A DNA stretch of 64,000 nucleotides from Meishania litoralis (lineage in GTDB: Bacteria > Bacteroidota > Bacteroidia > Flavobacteriales > Flavobacteriaceae), in contig NZ_JBHFPV010000006.1 in the NCBI RefSeq assembly GCF_042611095.1, forward strand, positions 62,001-126,000. Direction: 5' to 3'. The notes under the pieces are model-generated. The model did not search any database. It had not been told where the DNA came from and saw only the letters and a program-made list of their open reading frames with translations. The translations under genes were made by a program, and so were the position numbers. Below, one piece after another: positions 1 to 9,300 of the stretch. Position 1 is the stretch's first letter. Each line of letters begins with the position of its first letter.

Positions 1-238
1 GTGTGTCTTGATGGTAGTCGGCAACATAAATACCCCCTATATCGGTGTCCCAAGAAATAAGGGAAACCCTTAACCTGTCGATATTGATGTTCGTACCGAA
101 CTCTGCATTGATTCGATTTGTGGCATACTTGGCAAATCTTGTTTGAACGACGGGGAGCGAAAGAATCAATGTACCCAAAACACAGAGCAACAAAAACACC
201 AAAAGCGTTCTGACCAGTATTTTTCTGAGTTTTTTGAT
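1..238 (-). CDS. tamB: TamB-like translocation/assembly module protein, N-terminal fragment
   Basis: The minus strand encodes an N-terminal fragment that runs off the left edge. It has a basic start (KKLRKILVRT), one hydrophobic anchor (LLVFLLLCVLGTLILSLP) and then VQTRFAKYATNRINAEFGTN, the entry typical of Bacteroidota TamB/DUF490 proteins. These large inner-membrane-anchored proteins span the periplasm and help build the outer membrane. The reading frame is closed by TAA at 245-247. Between that stop and the anchor there is no ATG, GTG or TTG; only ATC (238-236), ATA or CTG are available, and TTG/GTG occur only inside the anchor at 202-197. The true start is therefore uncertain. It is divergent from tsaD. 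Family assignment is from remembered family resemblance; only about 79 codons are visible. Confidence 0.75.
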   Translation of the reverse strand, partial: MKKLRKILVRTLLVFLLLCVLGTLILSLPVVQTRFAKYATNRINAEFGTNINIDRLRVSLISWDTDIGGIYVADYHQDT

Positions 239-260
239 AGGGCTTTATGTTTTACCTTTG
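234..260 (+). promoter_or_regulatory. Candidate promoter of tsaD (TTG-N16-TAnnTTTG)
   Basis: TACCTTTG at 253-260 matches the Bacteroidota -7 consensus TAnnTTTG. A TTG lies at 234-236, with a 16-nt spacer. A start of transcription a few bases after 260 would leave a leader of about 16 nt before the ATG at 283. This box lies downstream of the in-frame ATG at 247, which argues against that longer start. Confidence 0.5.
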
Positions 261-282
261 TACTCCAATTTTTGTTCCAAAC

Positions 283-1308
283 ATGATAGATTCAGAACCT
301 ATTTACATACTTGCCATAGAATCATCATGTGATGACACTTCGGCCGCTATACTATGCAATGACAAAGTGCTCAGCAACGTTGTCGCAACTCAAAAAATAC
401 ACGAGGAATATGGGGGTGTTGTGCCCGAACTTGCCTCGCGGGCACACCAACAAAATATCGTTCCTGTCGTTCACCGAGCATTGACAAGGGCAAATATCGA
501 CAAAAAACAATTATCCGCCATAGCATTTACAAGAGGGCCAGGGCTAATGGGATCGTTACTGGTAGGCACTTCTTTTTCCAAATCCTTGGCGCTCGGTTTG
601 AATATTCCTTTGATCGAGGTCAATCATATGCAAGCACATATTTTGGCCCATTTTATCAATGAGGAAAATGCCGAGATTCCCCAATTTCCATTTCTGGCCA
701 TGACCATCAGCGGAGGCCATACACAGATCGTACTGGTAAAAGATTATTTCAATATGGAGATTTTGGGAGAGACGCTAGACGATGCCGTTGGAGAAGCGTT
801 CGATAAGAGCGCCAAATTGTTGGGGCTTCCATATCCAGGAGGTCCATTGGTCGATAAGTACGCGCAACTCGGTGACCCAAGAAAATTCAAGTTTCCGAAA
901 CCCAAGGTCGATGGCCTGAACTTTAGCTTTAGCGGATTGAAGACCAGCATTCTTTATTTTATACAAAAAGAGGTTAAAAACAATCCCAACTTCATAACGG
1001 AAAACCTTAACGATATATGTGCCTCTATTCAATTTACCATTGTTGAGATATTGATAGGCAAATTGAAAAAAGCGGCGAAACAAACAGGGATAAAAACAAT
1101 CGCCATAGGTGGCGGGGTTTCCGCAAATTCGGGAATCAGACGGGCACTGAAATCCAGCGAAAAAGATTATGGATGGAATACCTTTATCCCAAAGTTCGAA
1201 TATTGCACCGACAATGCCGCAATGATAGGTATCGTAGGGTATCTGAAATATAAAGACGGGGTTTTCGCGGAGCCTTCCATTTTGGCAAAGGCCCGATACT
1301 CCATTTAA
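283..1308 (+). CDS. tsaD: tRNA N6-adenosine threonylcarbamoyltransferase TsaD
   Basis: TsaD transfers threonylcarbamoyl from TC-AMP to A37 of ANN-decoding tRNAs, acting with TsaB and TsaE in the cytoplasm. The protein is 341 aa, normal for the family. It opens with YILAIESSCDDTSAA, carries the metal-binding HMQAH motif (His115 and His119), the SGGHTQIVLV segment and the C-terminal CTDNAAMIG block. An in-frame ATG at 247 would add 12 residues (MFYLCTPIFVPN) with no family match. It also lies upstream of a good -7 box at 253-260, so the ATG at 283 is chosen. The gene is divergent from tamB and followed by an unrelated methyltransferase 99 bp downstream. Confidence 0.97.
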   Translation: MIDSEPIYILAIESSCDDTSAAILCNDKVLSNVVATQKIHEEYGGVVPELASRAHQQNIVPVVHRALTRANIDKKQLSAIAFTRGPGLMGSLLVGTSFSKSLALGLNIPLIEVNHMQAHILAHFINEENAEIPQFPFLAMTISGGHTQIVLVKDYFNMEILGETLDDAVGEAFDKSAKLLGLPYPGGPLVDKYAQLGDPRKFKFPKPKVDGLNFSFSGLKTSILYFIQKEVKNNPNFITENLNDICASIQFTIVEILIGKLKKAAKQTGIKTIAIGGGVSANSGIRRALKSSEKDYGWNTFIPKFEYCTDNAAMIGIVGYLKYKDGVFAEPSILAKARYSI

Positions 1309-1407
1309 TTCAATGTATGGAAAGACTAATTCAATTTAATCTTCGTTACTTACAGTGCACTAGCTTCAATTTCAATCAATATTTTGACAAAAAAGACCAA
1401 GGTTCGA

Positions 1408-2148
1408 ATGAAGGATAAGATTGTCAATTTGAATAAGGATTTCTACGCCGAACACATGATGGACAGCACCATCTACCGCGAAGATGTGTGGCCCGAAGAG
1501 AAGTTAATGCTGCGTAAATATCTTACCGATTCTTCTGGATCTGTGGTGGAAGCGGGCGCTGGCGGGGGCAGACTGACTTTTTTTATAGAACAGCTGGGGT
1601 TTACCGATGTCATCGGCTTCGATATCGTTCCTGAAATGATGGAATTCGCGCAAAGGCGGTCGAACGAGAAGGGATCGAGCGTTAAGTTTATGACCGGCGA
1701 TGCCTCTGACCTTCACGTATTCGAAAATGAAACCTTTGACTATTTGGTCTATATTCAACAAGTACTTTGCTTCGTTCCGTCGGAACTCTTTAATAGGTCA
1801 TTGGAAGAAACCTATCGAATTGCAAAAAAAGGGAGCATCACACTCTTCACCTTTCTAGATTATGAATCCAGGTTTTACAACCCGTTGCTAAGCACTATTG
1901 CGAACACCTTGCGCAAAATTCGGGGCGAGAAAGTATCAAAATATCATTTGCCCTGGCTGAAGTTGAACGATACTCAGTTCAACTGGAAGCTTTTCGGCAA
2001 AAACCAGCCAAGCGTTTATTGGGTAAGGCGAAAAGACATACTTCAAAAGTTAGAAAAGATTGGCTTTGAAATTCTGGAAGTCGAAAACGGTCATAAAATT
2101 GCCAAAGGAGGCAACAAAGGAGCACTTTATATTGCTTGCCGAAAATAG
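1408..2148 (+). CDS. Class I SAM-dependent methyltransferase
   Basis: The protein is 246 aa from the ATG at 1408; a TTG at 1384 would add eight residues. It has a Rossmann-type methyltransferase core. VVEAGAGGGRLTFF near residue 45 is motif I (SAM binding), followed by DVIGFDIVPEMMEFA (acidic loop that holds the ribose) and FMTGDASDLHVF. The centre reads TFDYLVYIQQVLCFVP, the usual Methyltransf_11/25 layout. The C-terminal third (residues 155-240) is lineage-specific and basic. The substrate cannot be read from the sequence; small molecule, lipid or protein are all open. No clear TAnnTTTG box was found upstream. Confidence 0.8.
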   Translation: MKDKIVNLNKDFYAEHMMDSTIYREDVWPEEKLMLRKYLTDSSGSVVEAGAGGGRLTFFIEQLGFTDVIGFDIVPEMMEFAQRRSNEKGSSVKFMTGDASDLHVFENETFDYLVYIQQVLCFVPSELFNRSLEETYRIAKKGSITLFTFLDYESRFYNPLLSTIANTLRKIRGEKVSKYHLPWLKLNDTQFNWKLFGKNQPSVYWVRRKDILQKLEKIGFEILEVENGHKIAKGGNKGALYIACRK

Positions 2149-2236
2149 CCCAAGTTAAAGGCTGCCAGCAGGGTCAAGTAGAAGTAGTGATCTCTTTAAA
2201 GTTACATTTCTATAGCTTCGAGGAAGAATTAATTCC

Positions 2237-2244
2237 TATTTTTG
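2237..2244 (+). promoter_or_regulatory. -7 promoter box directly upstream of rsmE
   Basis: TATTTTTG is an exact TAnnTTTG match. Only six bases separate it from the ATG at 2251, so transcription would begin at or next to the start codon and the mRNA would be leaderless or nearly so. No convincing -33 TTTG was found about 19 bases upstream. Confidence 0.5.
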
Positions 2245-2250
2245 AACGAC

Positions 2251-2958
2251 ATGCAACTTTTTTACAACCCAACTTTGGACAATAGCGTAGCCCAGTTCGT
2301 TTTTGACACCGTGGAGAGCAATCATATTGTCAAAGTGCTACGAAAAAAAGAGGGTGACAGTCTTTATATCACCAATGGCAAAGGGTATCTCTATGAGGCC
2401 CGAATCTTAATCGCCCATCCGAAAAAATGTAAGGCGCAAATAACCGATACCCAAAAAAAACACCGTAATATGTATTGGTTCCACATGGCCGTGGCACCGA
2501 CCAAAAACATGGATCGGTTTGAATGGTTTTTAGAGAAGGCTACAGAAATAGGAGTTAACGAGATTACCCCTGTTATATGTGAAAGATCTGAACGCAAGGT
2601 GGTTAAATATGAACGCATGCAAAAAGTGGTGCAAGCTGCAATGAAGCAATCCCTGCAGACCTATTTGCCAAAGGTAAACCCACCGGTTTCATATGATACT
2701 TTTTTGGAGAACGAGCCTACCGGTCTTCTTTTTATAGCCCATTGTGAGGAGGGTGAGAAATCGGAACTTAAAAGACGGGTTGCGCCAGATACCGATATCA
2801 CAATACTAATTGGACCCGAAGGGGATTTTTCCCGCGCCGAAATCGAAAAGGCCTACTCGAAGGGTTTTAAGCCTATTTCTTTGGGAGAAAACAGGTTACG
2901 TACTGAAACAGCTGCTCTTGTTGCCTGCACGATAGTATCAATGATAAACAGCAGATAA
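2251..2958 (+). CDS. rsmE: 16S rRNA (uracil1498-N3)-methyltransferase RsmE
   Basis: RsmE methylates N3 of U1498 in 16S rRNA and is a SPOUT-class (trefoil knot) enzyme. The 235-aa protein begins MQLFYNP, the usual RsmE entry. It has the N-terminal PUA-like region (residues 1-70), TKNMDRFEWFLEKATEIGV, and the knot motifs ILIGPEGDFSRAEIEKA and SLGENRLRTETAAL. The ORF stays open upstream to a TTG at 2242, but that codon is inside the -7 box, so ATG 2251 is the start. The DUF4159 gene follows after 12 bp, suggesting cotranscription. Confidence 0.97.
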   Translation: MQLFYNPTLDNSVAQFVFDTVESNHIVKVLRKKEGDSLYITNGKGYLYEARILIAHPKKCKAQITDTQKKHRNMYWFHMAVAPTKNMDRFEWFLEKATEIGVNEITPVICERSERKVVKYERMQKVVQAAMKQSLQTYLPKVNPPVSYDTFLENEPTGLLFIAHCEEGEKSELKRRVAPDTDITILIGPEGDFSRAEIEKAYSKGFKPISLGENRLRTETAALVACTIVSMINSR

Positions 2959-2970
2959 AATGTTGGCCTT

Positions 2971-3621
2971 ATGAAATGTTTCAAATTCATTGCGTGCTGG
3001 TTGCTATTGCACATGGCAACGCCTACTATTTCTCAAGAAATTGCAATCTTAAAATATAATGGAGGTGGCGATTGGTACTCCAACCCGACAGCCCTTCCCA
3101 ACCTGATACGCTTTTGCAATGACAATATCGGGACCAAACTCAGCGATAAGCCGGGTACTGTTGAAGTTGGTGCCATTGACATATTTCAATATCCGTTTTT
3201 ACATATGACGGGGCATGGCAATGTCGTGTTCTCCGATGAAGAGGCGCAAAACCTGCGTACCTACTTAATGGCTGGTGGATTCTTGCATATTGACGATAAT
3301 TATGGCATGGAACCTTACCTACGTAAAGAACTTGGCAAGGTCTTTCCAAATACAGAACTAGTGGAATTGGGGGCAGATCACCCCATTTTTAGACAGGAAT
3401 ATAATTTTGCCCAAGGTCTGCCCAAAATACATGAACACGATGGAAAACGCCCGCAGGCATTGGGTATTTTTCATCAAAATCGATTGGTTCTTTTATTTAC
3501 TTTTGAAGCAGACTTAGGAGATGGCTGGGAAGACCCAATGGTACATAACGACCCCGTAGAGGTGCGTGAAAAGGCCCTTAAAATGGGTGCTAACATCATT
3601 TCTTATGTTTTCAAGAATTAA
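2971..3621 (+). CDS. DUF4159 domain-containing exported protein
   Basis: The protein is 216 aa. A cleavable signal peptide is likely (basic-hydrophobic MKCFKFIACWLLLHMATPTIS, then Q). The mature part is the DUF4159 domain, with YNGGGDWYSNPTALPNLIRF, FLHMTGHGNVVFSDEEAQNL, GGFLHIDDNYGME and the conserved ending TFEADLGDGWEDP. The fold is thought to resemble glutamine-amidotransferase-like/ThuA domains, but no catalytic role is established and I do not assign one. It lies 12 bp after rsmE and 3 bp before the AI-2E transporter gene, so the three probably share a transcript. Confidence 0.85.
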   Translation: MKCFKFIACWLLLHMATPTISQEIAILKYNGGGDWYSNPTALPNLIRFCNDNIGTKLSDKPGTVEVGAIDIFQYPFLHMTGHGNVVFSDEEAQNLRTYLMAGGFLHIDDNYGMEPYLRKELGKVFPNTELVELGADHPIFRQEYNFAQGLPKIHEHDGKRPQALGIFHQNRLVLLFTFEADLGDGWEDPMVHNDPVEVREKALKMGANIISYVFKN

Positions 3622-3624
3622 TCA

Positions 3625-4713
3625 ATGACAGAGAAGACCATTTCAAGAGGTATATTACGGGCATTAGGTATCGTTGTGGGAATAGCGTTACTGCTCTTCT
3701 TTTTTTATAAGATCCGATCCGTTTTGGCCTATTTGACCATTGCGGCCGTGGTGGCATTAATCGGCAGGCCTATAGTACTTTTTTTAAGAAGAAAGCTGAA
3801 GTTTCCGAACACATTGGCCGTAGTACTTACCATATCGCTCATGGTCGGGGTTTTTGTGGGGATCATAGCTCTATTTGTACCGGTAATCACCGAACAGGGC
3901 AGAAATCTTTCTTTGCTCGATATCGATGACCTACAGTATAAGGTAGAAAATTTATATCGCGAAATAACCGGTTTTTTGGGACTAAGTCCGAATGACATTG
4001 AACAAAGTATCAAAGAATCAAAGATTTTTTCAAATTTGGACTTTCGGTTTATCCCCAACTTTCTTAACTCGCTCTTGGGAACCTTGGGCGACCTAAGTAT
4101 TGGTCTTTTTTCAGTCCTCTTTATTTCATTCTTCTTTTTGAAAGACCGGAAACTTTTCCAAAGCGGTATTTTGGCCTTTGTACCAGATCGCAACGAAAAC
4201 AGAACGGTAAAGTCGATTGAAAAGATCAACAATCTTCTATCAAGGTATTTTGTGGGTCTTCTTCTTCAAATATTGATATTATTTGTAATATATACAATTG
4301 TATTGTTTATTGTAGGCATTGAAAACGCAATTGTAATCGCATTTTTATGTGCCCTTTTCAACATTATTCCCTATGTCGGCCCGATTATCGGCGGCGGACT
4401 AATGGTCGTGCTCACAATGACCAGTAATTTGGGAGCGGATTTTAGCACGGTCATACTTCCGAAGACCGGCTATGTTCTAATAGGATTGATGGTCGGTCAG
4501 TTGGTCGATAATTTCTTTTCCCAACCCTTCATATTTTCGAACAGCGTTAAATCACATCCGTTGGAAATCTTTCTGATCATCATCATTGCAGGGTTACTTT
4601 TCGGAGTGGTCGGTATGATCGTTGCAGTACCCGGATATACCGCCATAAAAGTGATTTTAAAGGAATTTTTAGCAGAAAACAAGACGGTAAAATCCCTGAC
4701 CAAAAACTTATAG
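3625..4713 (+). CDS. AI-2E family transporter (PerM/UPF0118 type membrane protein)
   Basis: This is a 362-aa polytopic membrane protein of the AI-2E transporter family (PF01594), normal in length. Hydrophobic helices lie near residues 10-35, 60-85 and 145-165, then in a dense C-terminal bundle (205-350). The latter contains the family hallmark IPYVGPIIGGG and a GxMVGQLVDNFFSQP segment. Members range from autoinducer-2 exporters to Na+/H+ antiporters and permeases of unknown cargo, so the substrate is open. The start is three bases after the DUF4159 stop codon. Confidence 0.9.
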   Translation: MTEKTISRGILRALGIVVGIALLLFFFYKIRSVLAYLTIAAVVALIGRPIVLFLRRKLKFPNTLAVVLTISLMVGVFVGIIALFVPVITEQGRNLSLLDIDDLQYKVENLYREITGFLGLSPNDIEQSIKESKIFSNLDFRFIPNFLNSLLGTLGDLSIGLFSVLFISFFFLKDRKLFQSGILAFVPDRNENRTVKSIEKINNLLSRYFVGLLLQILILFVIYTIVLFIVGIENAIVIAFLCALFNIIPYVGPIIGGGLMVVLTMTSNLGADFSTVILPKTGYVLIGLMVGQLVDNFFSQPFIFSNSVKSHPLEIFLIIIIAGLLFGVVGMIVAVPGYTAIKVILKEFLAENKTVKSLTKNL

Positions 4714-4720
4714 TTTAAGT

Positions 4721-5899
4721 TTGAACAATTCAATTTTAAATACTGGTGTTCAAGATTTTATAAATGAAAATTTGAATACTGACATTGTGTCGGTACTACT
4801 AAAAAAACCACTTTTCGGCCATGTGACCAACAAAGAGATCGCCGAGCAGCTCCAATCAAAAAAAAAGTGTGAAAAAAAACTCCCCATATGGTTTAACAAA
4901 GAAAAAATTTACTTTCCAAAACCATTGAGTATCGAACAAACGTCTTCTGAGGTTACCGCAAGATATAAATCGGAAATCGTAAATGGAAAATCACTTTGCG
5001 ACCTGACGGGAGGCTTTGGCGTCGATAGCTATTTTTTTAGTCAAAAAGTCGACTCGGTCGTCCATTGCGAACTCGATCCAGAACTTTCAGAAATAGCTCG
5101 ACATAATTTTAAGGTTTTGGGCGCTACGAACGTTCAAACGATTTCAACGGATGGTCTGGATTACCTTGAACAAAGCGATGAAAAATGGGATTGGATTTAT
5201 GCCGACCCCTCACGAAGAAACCTCACAAAGGGAAAAGTGGTCAATCTTGAGGATTACTCGCCCAATATTCCGTCTAATTTGGAATTGCTCCTGCGAAAAT
5301 CGAATAAAATTCTACTAAAAACCTCACCCTTACTAGATCTTAAAATCGGAAACGACCAGCTTGGGTTTGTTAGGGAAATACATATAGTGGCTGTTAAGAA
5401 TGAAGTAAAGGAGCTTCTGTGGGTCATTGAAAAAGATTTTCGCAAAGAGCCATTGATAAAGACCATCAACTTTCAAGAATCAAAAGTTCAACAGTTTGCA
5501 TTCTTACAATCCACTGAAAAATCAAGCGAATCGAAACTTTCGATGCCTCTGGCCTTTTTGTACGAACCAAACGCTGCAATAATGAAATCTGGTGCGTTTA
5601 AGTCTTTGACAAGTACCTATAATATATTCAAACTACATCGACATACACATCTTTACACCGCTGACCGATTAATCGAATTTCCCGGGCGTATATTCAAAAT
5701 TGAAAGATTTATTCCATACAGTTCGAAGTCGATCAAAAGTATGAAGGTCAAAAAGGCCAATATAAGTGTAAGAAACTTCCCCGAAACGGTCGCACGTTTA
5801 AGGGCAAAGTACAAAATCAAGGATGGCGGGGACACATATTTGTTTTTTTGTAAGACCGCAAACGGGAAATGGAGCACGCTTAAATGCAGTAAAGTATAA
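4721..5899 (+). CDS. PG_1098-type class I methyltransferase with C-terminal THUMP-like domain, TTG start
   Basis: The protein is 392 aa. The N-terminal helical region (1-85) precedes a SAM-binding core: SLCDLTGGFGVDSYFFS (motif I) and CELDPELSEIARHNF. IYADPSRR is the (D/N)PPY-like catalytic region. A C-terminal basic domain contains IKSMKVKKANISVRNFP and matches the THUMP-like end of Bacteroidota homologues. An RNA substrate is likely by family but unproven. The start must be non-ATG: the frame opens at TTG 4721-4723, eight bases after the AI-2E stop, and the first internal Met lies past residue 260, well inside the core. The TTG forms part of a TAAGTTTG string (4716-4723). Confidence 0.8.
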   Translation: MNNSILNTGVQDFINENLNTDIVSVLLKKPLFGHVTNKEIAEQLQSKKKCEKKLPIWFNKEKIYFPKPLSIEQTSSEVTARYKSEIVNGKSLCDLTGGFGVDSYFFSQKVDSVVHCELDPELSEIARHNFKVLGATNVQTISTDGLDYLEQSDEKWDWIYADPSRRNLTKGKVVNLEDYSPNIPSNLELLLRKSNKILLKTSPLLDLKIGNDQLGFVREIHIVAVKNEVKELLWVIEKDFRKEPLIKTINFQESKVQQFAFLQSTEKSSESKLSMPLAFLYEPNAAIMKSGAFKSLTSTYNIFKLHRHTHLYTADRLIEFPGRIFKIERFIPYSSKSIKSMKVKKANISVRNFPETVARLRAKYKIKDGGDTYLFFCKTANGKWSTLKCSKV

Positions 5900-6174
5900 A
5901 TTTTTGCAGTATCGAGCTTAGTTACGGCCCTGAATTATCAAAAAGAAATCCTACAATAATTTAAATTACCCATACGGCATTGTTGTGCGGAAATTACAAT
6001 GAACGCTTCCGATTTTGTTAAATTTCAAAACCAACATCAAAGCGAATCGCTCCTTTGCTAGATGTCCTCTTGGCCATAGATTGAAGCTTTTCAAGACATC
6101 AGCACAGAATCTAGCGTTTAAATTGAGTACCAATATTTGACAAAATATAGGTGCTTATATCCCCATGATTCATA

Positions 6175-6182
6175 TATTTTTG
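6175..6182 (+). promoter_or_regulatory. -7 promoter box for susC
   Basis: TATTTTTG matches TAnnTTTG exactly. It predicts a leader of about 110 nt before the susC ATG at 6301, long by the standard of this window. A TTTG at 6136-6139 is too far upstream to be the paired -33 element, and none is seen at the expected distance. Confidence 0.45.
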
Positions 6183-6219
6183 TTATCATTATGTCAAATT
6201 TGGTTTTTTATTAACATTT

Positions 6220-6238
6220 AGGGTGCTTTGAACACCCT
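6220..6238 (+). promoter_or_regulatory. Hairpin in the susC leader
   Basis: AGGGTG pairs with CACCCT around a 7-nt loop (CTTTGAA). It sits about 60 nt before the susC ATG and well after the -7 box. It is followed by TTTAG rather than a long U tract, so it is more likely a leader structure or regulator site than a terminator. Confidence 0.4.
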
Positions 6239-6300
6239 TTAGATGTAAGAAAAACTGGAACTAATTCAAGATTAATTTAAACTAACAAACAACAAGGATT

Positions 6301-9300
6301 ATGAATCAAAAACATGATTACAATTCGTTAAAGTCTTGGGGGAAGCACTCGTTGCTCAAGCTGGGGCTTTTCTCGATGATGGTTTGTCTGGGCTCGCAGT
6401 TGACCTTGGCGAATTTTGAAACTAATTTTGATGGCGTTGAGTCGGGCATTCAGCCACAATCAACGGTTTCGGGTACCGTTACCGATGAAACAGGGGCGCC
6501 TTTGCCAGGGGCCAACGTCGTAGTTAAGGGCACCACCGATGGTACTCAGACCGATTTTGACGGCAACTATACCTTAAATGTAGATAGTGATGCCGTTTTA
6601 GTTTTTAGTTATTTGGGCTTTCAAACCCAAGAGGTTTCTGTTGGCGGGCAATCAACAGTCAATGTTACACTTATCGAAGATGCCGCGGCTTTGGAAGAAG
6701 TTGTTGTTACAGGTTATCAGGTTGAAACAAAACGTGAGACCACGGCTGCCGTATCGGTGGTAGCAGCTGAAGATTTGGCCGCCGTACCTTCAGGCAACAT
6801 TGAACAGCAATTACAGGGTAGGGTTGCAGGTGTAACCGTACTTACCAATGGTCAGCCTGGTACGACCAGCCAGATTAGGGTACGTGGTTTCAACTCTTTT
6901 GGAAACAACGCTCCACTTTATGTGGTTGACGGGGTACCGACCCGAAATGTCGATTTCATCAACCCAGAGGACGTGCAGACAGCGACCGTACTTAAAGATG
7001 CCGCTGCCGCCTCCATTTACGGTGCAAGGGCTGCAAACGGTGTAATCGTTTATACCACAAAGCAAGGTTCTAGAAGCAAAAGAAAGACGACGATGACCTT
7101 GAATATCAATAGTGGTGTTGCAGATCCCAATGTTGGCGGTTCTCCAGAAATGTTGAACCCTCAGGATATGGCCAGATACACGCATATAGCTTACGAGAAC
7201 AATGCTGCCGCGAACGGTACAGCGGTACAATATTCACATCCGCAGTACGGCAGCAACGCAACTCCGACCTTCCCTGACTATTTACATGCAGATGGGCAGA
7301 ACGGGGTCAGTGCGGGAGCTATCGATTTGGCCCAAATACAAGCCAACTATGCGGCTGATCCTGATAACGTATTCTTGATCCGCCCCAATTTAGCGGGTAC
7401 CAACTGGTACAAGGAAATTACACGAATAGCCCCTCAAAACAGGGTTACACTTGGCTTTGACGGGGGTAATGAAAATGGTCGTTACTATATGGGTATTTCG
7501 GCGCAAAACCAAGATGGTATCGTTTTGTCTCAAGAATTCGCCCGTTATACGGCTCGTTTCAATTCTGAGTGGGATATCACCCCATGGCTTAGCGTTGGCG
7601 AAAACTTTCAGGTCACCTACAGGTCAACAAGAGGTATTTTCGGGGGTAATGGTGGTGTCGAGGTAGCAGATGACGAATCAGAAGTATTGTCTGCTTATCG
7701 TATGCCCACAATTTTGCCGGTGTATGATGAATTTGGCAGCTACGCCAGTACTCGGGCGGCAGGGTTCAACAACCCTCGAAATCCGGTCAGAAGATTGGTA
7801 CTCAATAATGGAGATGACAAAAGCTATAGCATAGGTGGATTTGGAAATGTCTATCTCTTGGTGAAACCATGGGATGCATTAACCCTAAGATCTAGTATTG
7901 GTGGCTCATATGGTAATTACCATTTTGTGAATTACAATTATCGTTATTTGGGAGATTCAGAACCTGAGGCCAGTAACTCTTTCAGCGAAGGTAGTGGTTA
8001 TGGATTTTCTTGGACGTTCACCAACACGTTCAGCTACGATAAGCTATTTGGCAAACATAGGGTAAAATTATTCGGTGGTATCGAGGCGCTAAACGACGGT
8101 AGGGGTAGAAATATATCAGGTAATGGTATCAACCCATTCTCGACCGATTTGGATTTTCAAAGCCTAAGCGTTGTACAAAGTCCAAATGTAAATAGTAATC
8201 AATTTAAAGGTTCTACTTATTTCTCGACCTTTGGAAAGCTAGATTATAACTTTGACGAAAAGTACTACCTCACCGGTGTTATCCGTCGTGATGGGTCTTC
8301 TAGATTTGGTGGAAATAACAGATACGGAACCTTCCCCGCTGTTTCGGCTGCATGGCGTGTAATCGCTGAACCTTTCATGCAGAACCAGGATTTTATCACC
8401 GATTTAAAGATTCGTGGTGGCTGGGGTGAAATGGGTAGTGATTCGAACGTAGCTCCTAACAACCAATATTCGTTGTTCGCTTCCGATAGAGGAAATACCT
8501 TTTATCCGATAGATGGTCAAAACAGTGGTGCAAACGAAGGTTTTGCCCAAAGTCGTATCGGCAACCCCGATGCAAAATGGGAAACCTCGGTTACCACCAA
8601 TATCGGTTTTGATGCTTCCTTCTTGAACGATAAATTGGAATTCATTTTGGACTGGTGGAAAAAGGACACCAAAGAACTTTTATACCAAGTACCTTTAGCA
8701 GGTGTTTCCGGAAATTATGCGTCCGCTCCATCCGTAAACATAGGTGGAATGAGCAATTCAGGTGTCGATTTCGAAATTGTTGGTCGAGGTAACATAACCG
8801 AAGACCTTTCGTTTGAAATCCATAGTACCAACTCGATTCTTAAGAACGAAATTACGGCCTTGGCACCAGGAATCGATTTCTTTGGTGACAATATTGGTTA
8901 TCGTGGCATTTTCCCTATCAGAAACTCTGTGGGTCAGTCGATTTCGACCTTCTTTGGGTACAATGTTATCGGTTATTTCAACAGTCAGGCCGAAGTTGAT
9001 AGCTCACCCGCGCAAGATGGTAAGGGAATTGGGCGGTTTAGATATGAAGATGTCGATGGTGATGGGGCGATTACCCCTGATGACCGTACCGTTATCGGTA
9101 GTGCGGTACCTGATTATACAGGAGGTTTGGACATCATTCTACGTTATAAGAATTTTGAGTTCCAGAGCTACTGGTATGGCTCTTTTGGCAACGATATTTT
9201 TAACCAATCTAAATGGTTTAGAGATTTCTTTGGAACGTTCGAAGGTTCGGCAAAAGGTGTTGCCGCGTTCAATTCTTGGACTCCAGAATTAGGGAACAAT

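Larger units (their letters stand above)
5900..6300. other. Intergenic region upstream of susC
   Basis: This is about 400 bp of AT-rich sequence without a credible gene in any frame. The last 130 bp hold the susC promoter candidate and leader hairpin listed separately. The first 270 bp contain no feature I can support. Confidence 0.6.

Noticed and set aside
247..282. Upstream ATG giving TsaD 12 extra residues
   Set aside because: The extension does not resemble TsaD and lies over the tsaD -7 box; ATG 283 fits the family start.
3729..4232. 167-codon minus-strand frame inside the AI-2E transporter gene
   Set aside because: Antisense shadow of a membrane protein gene; sequence shows no recognisable domain.
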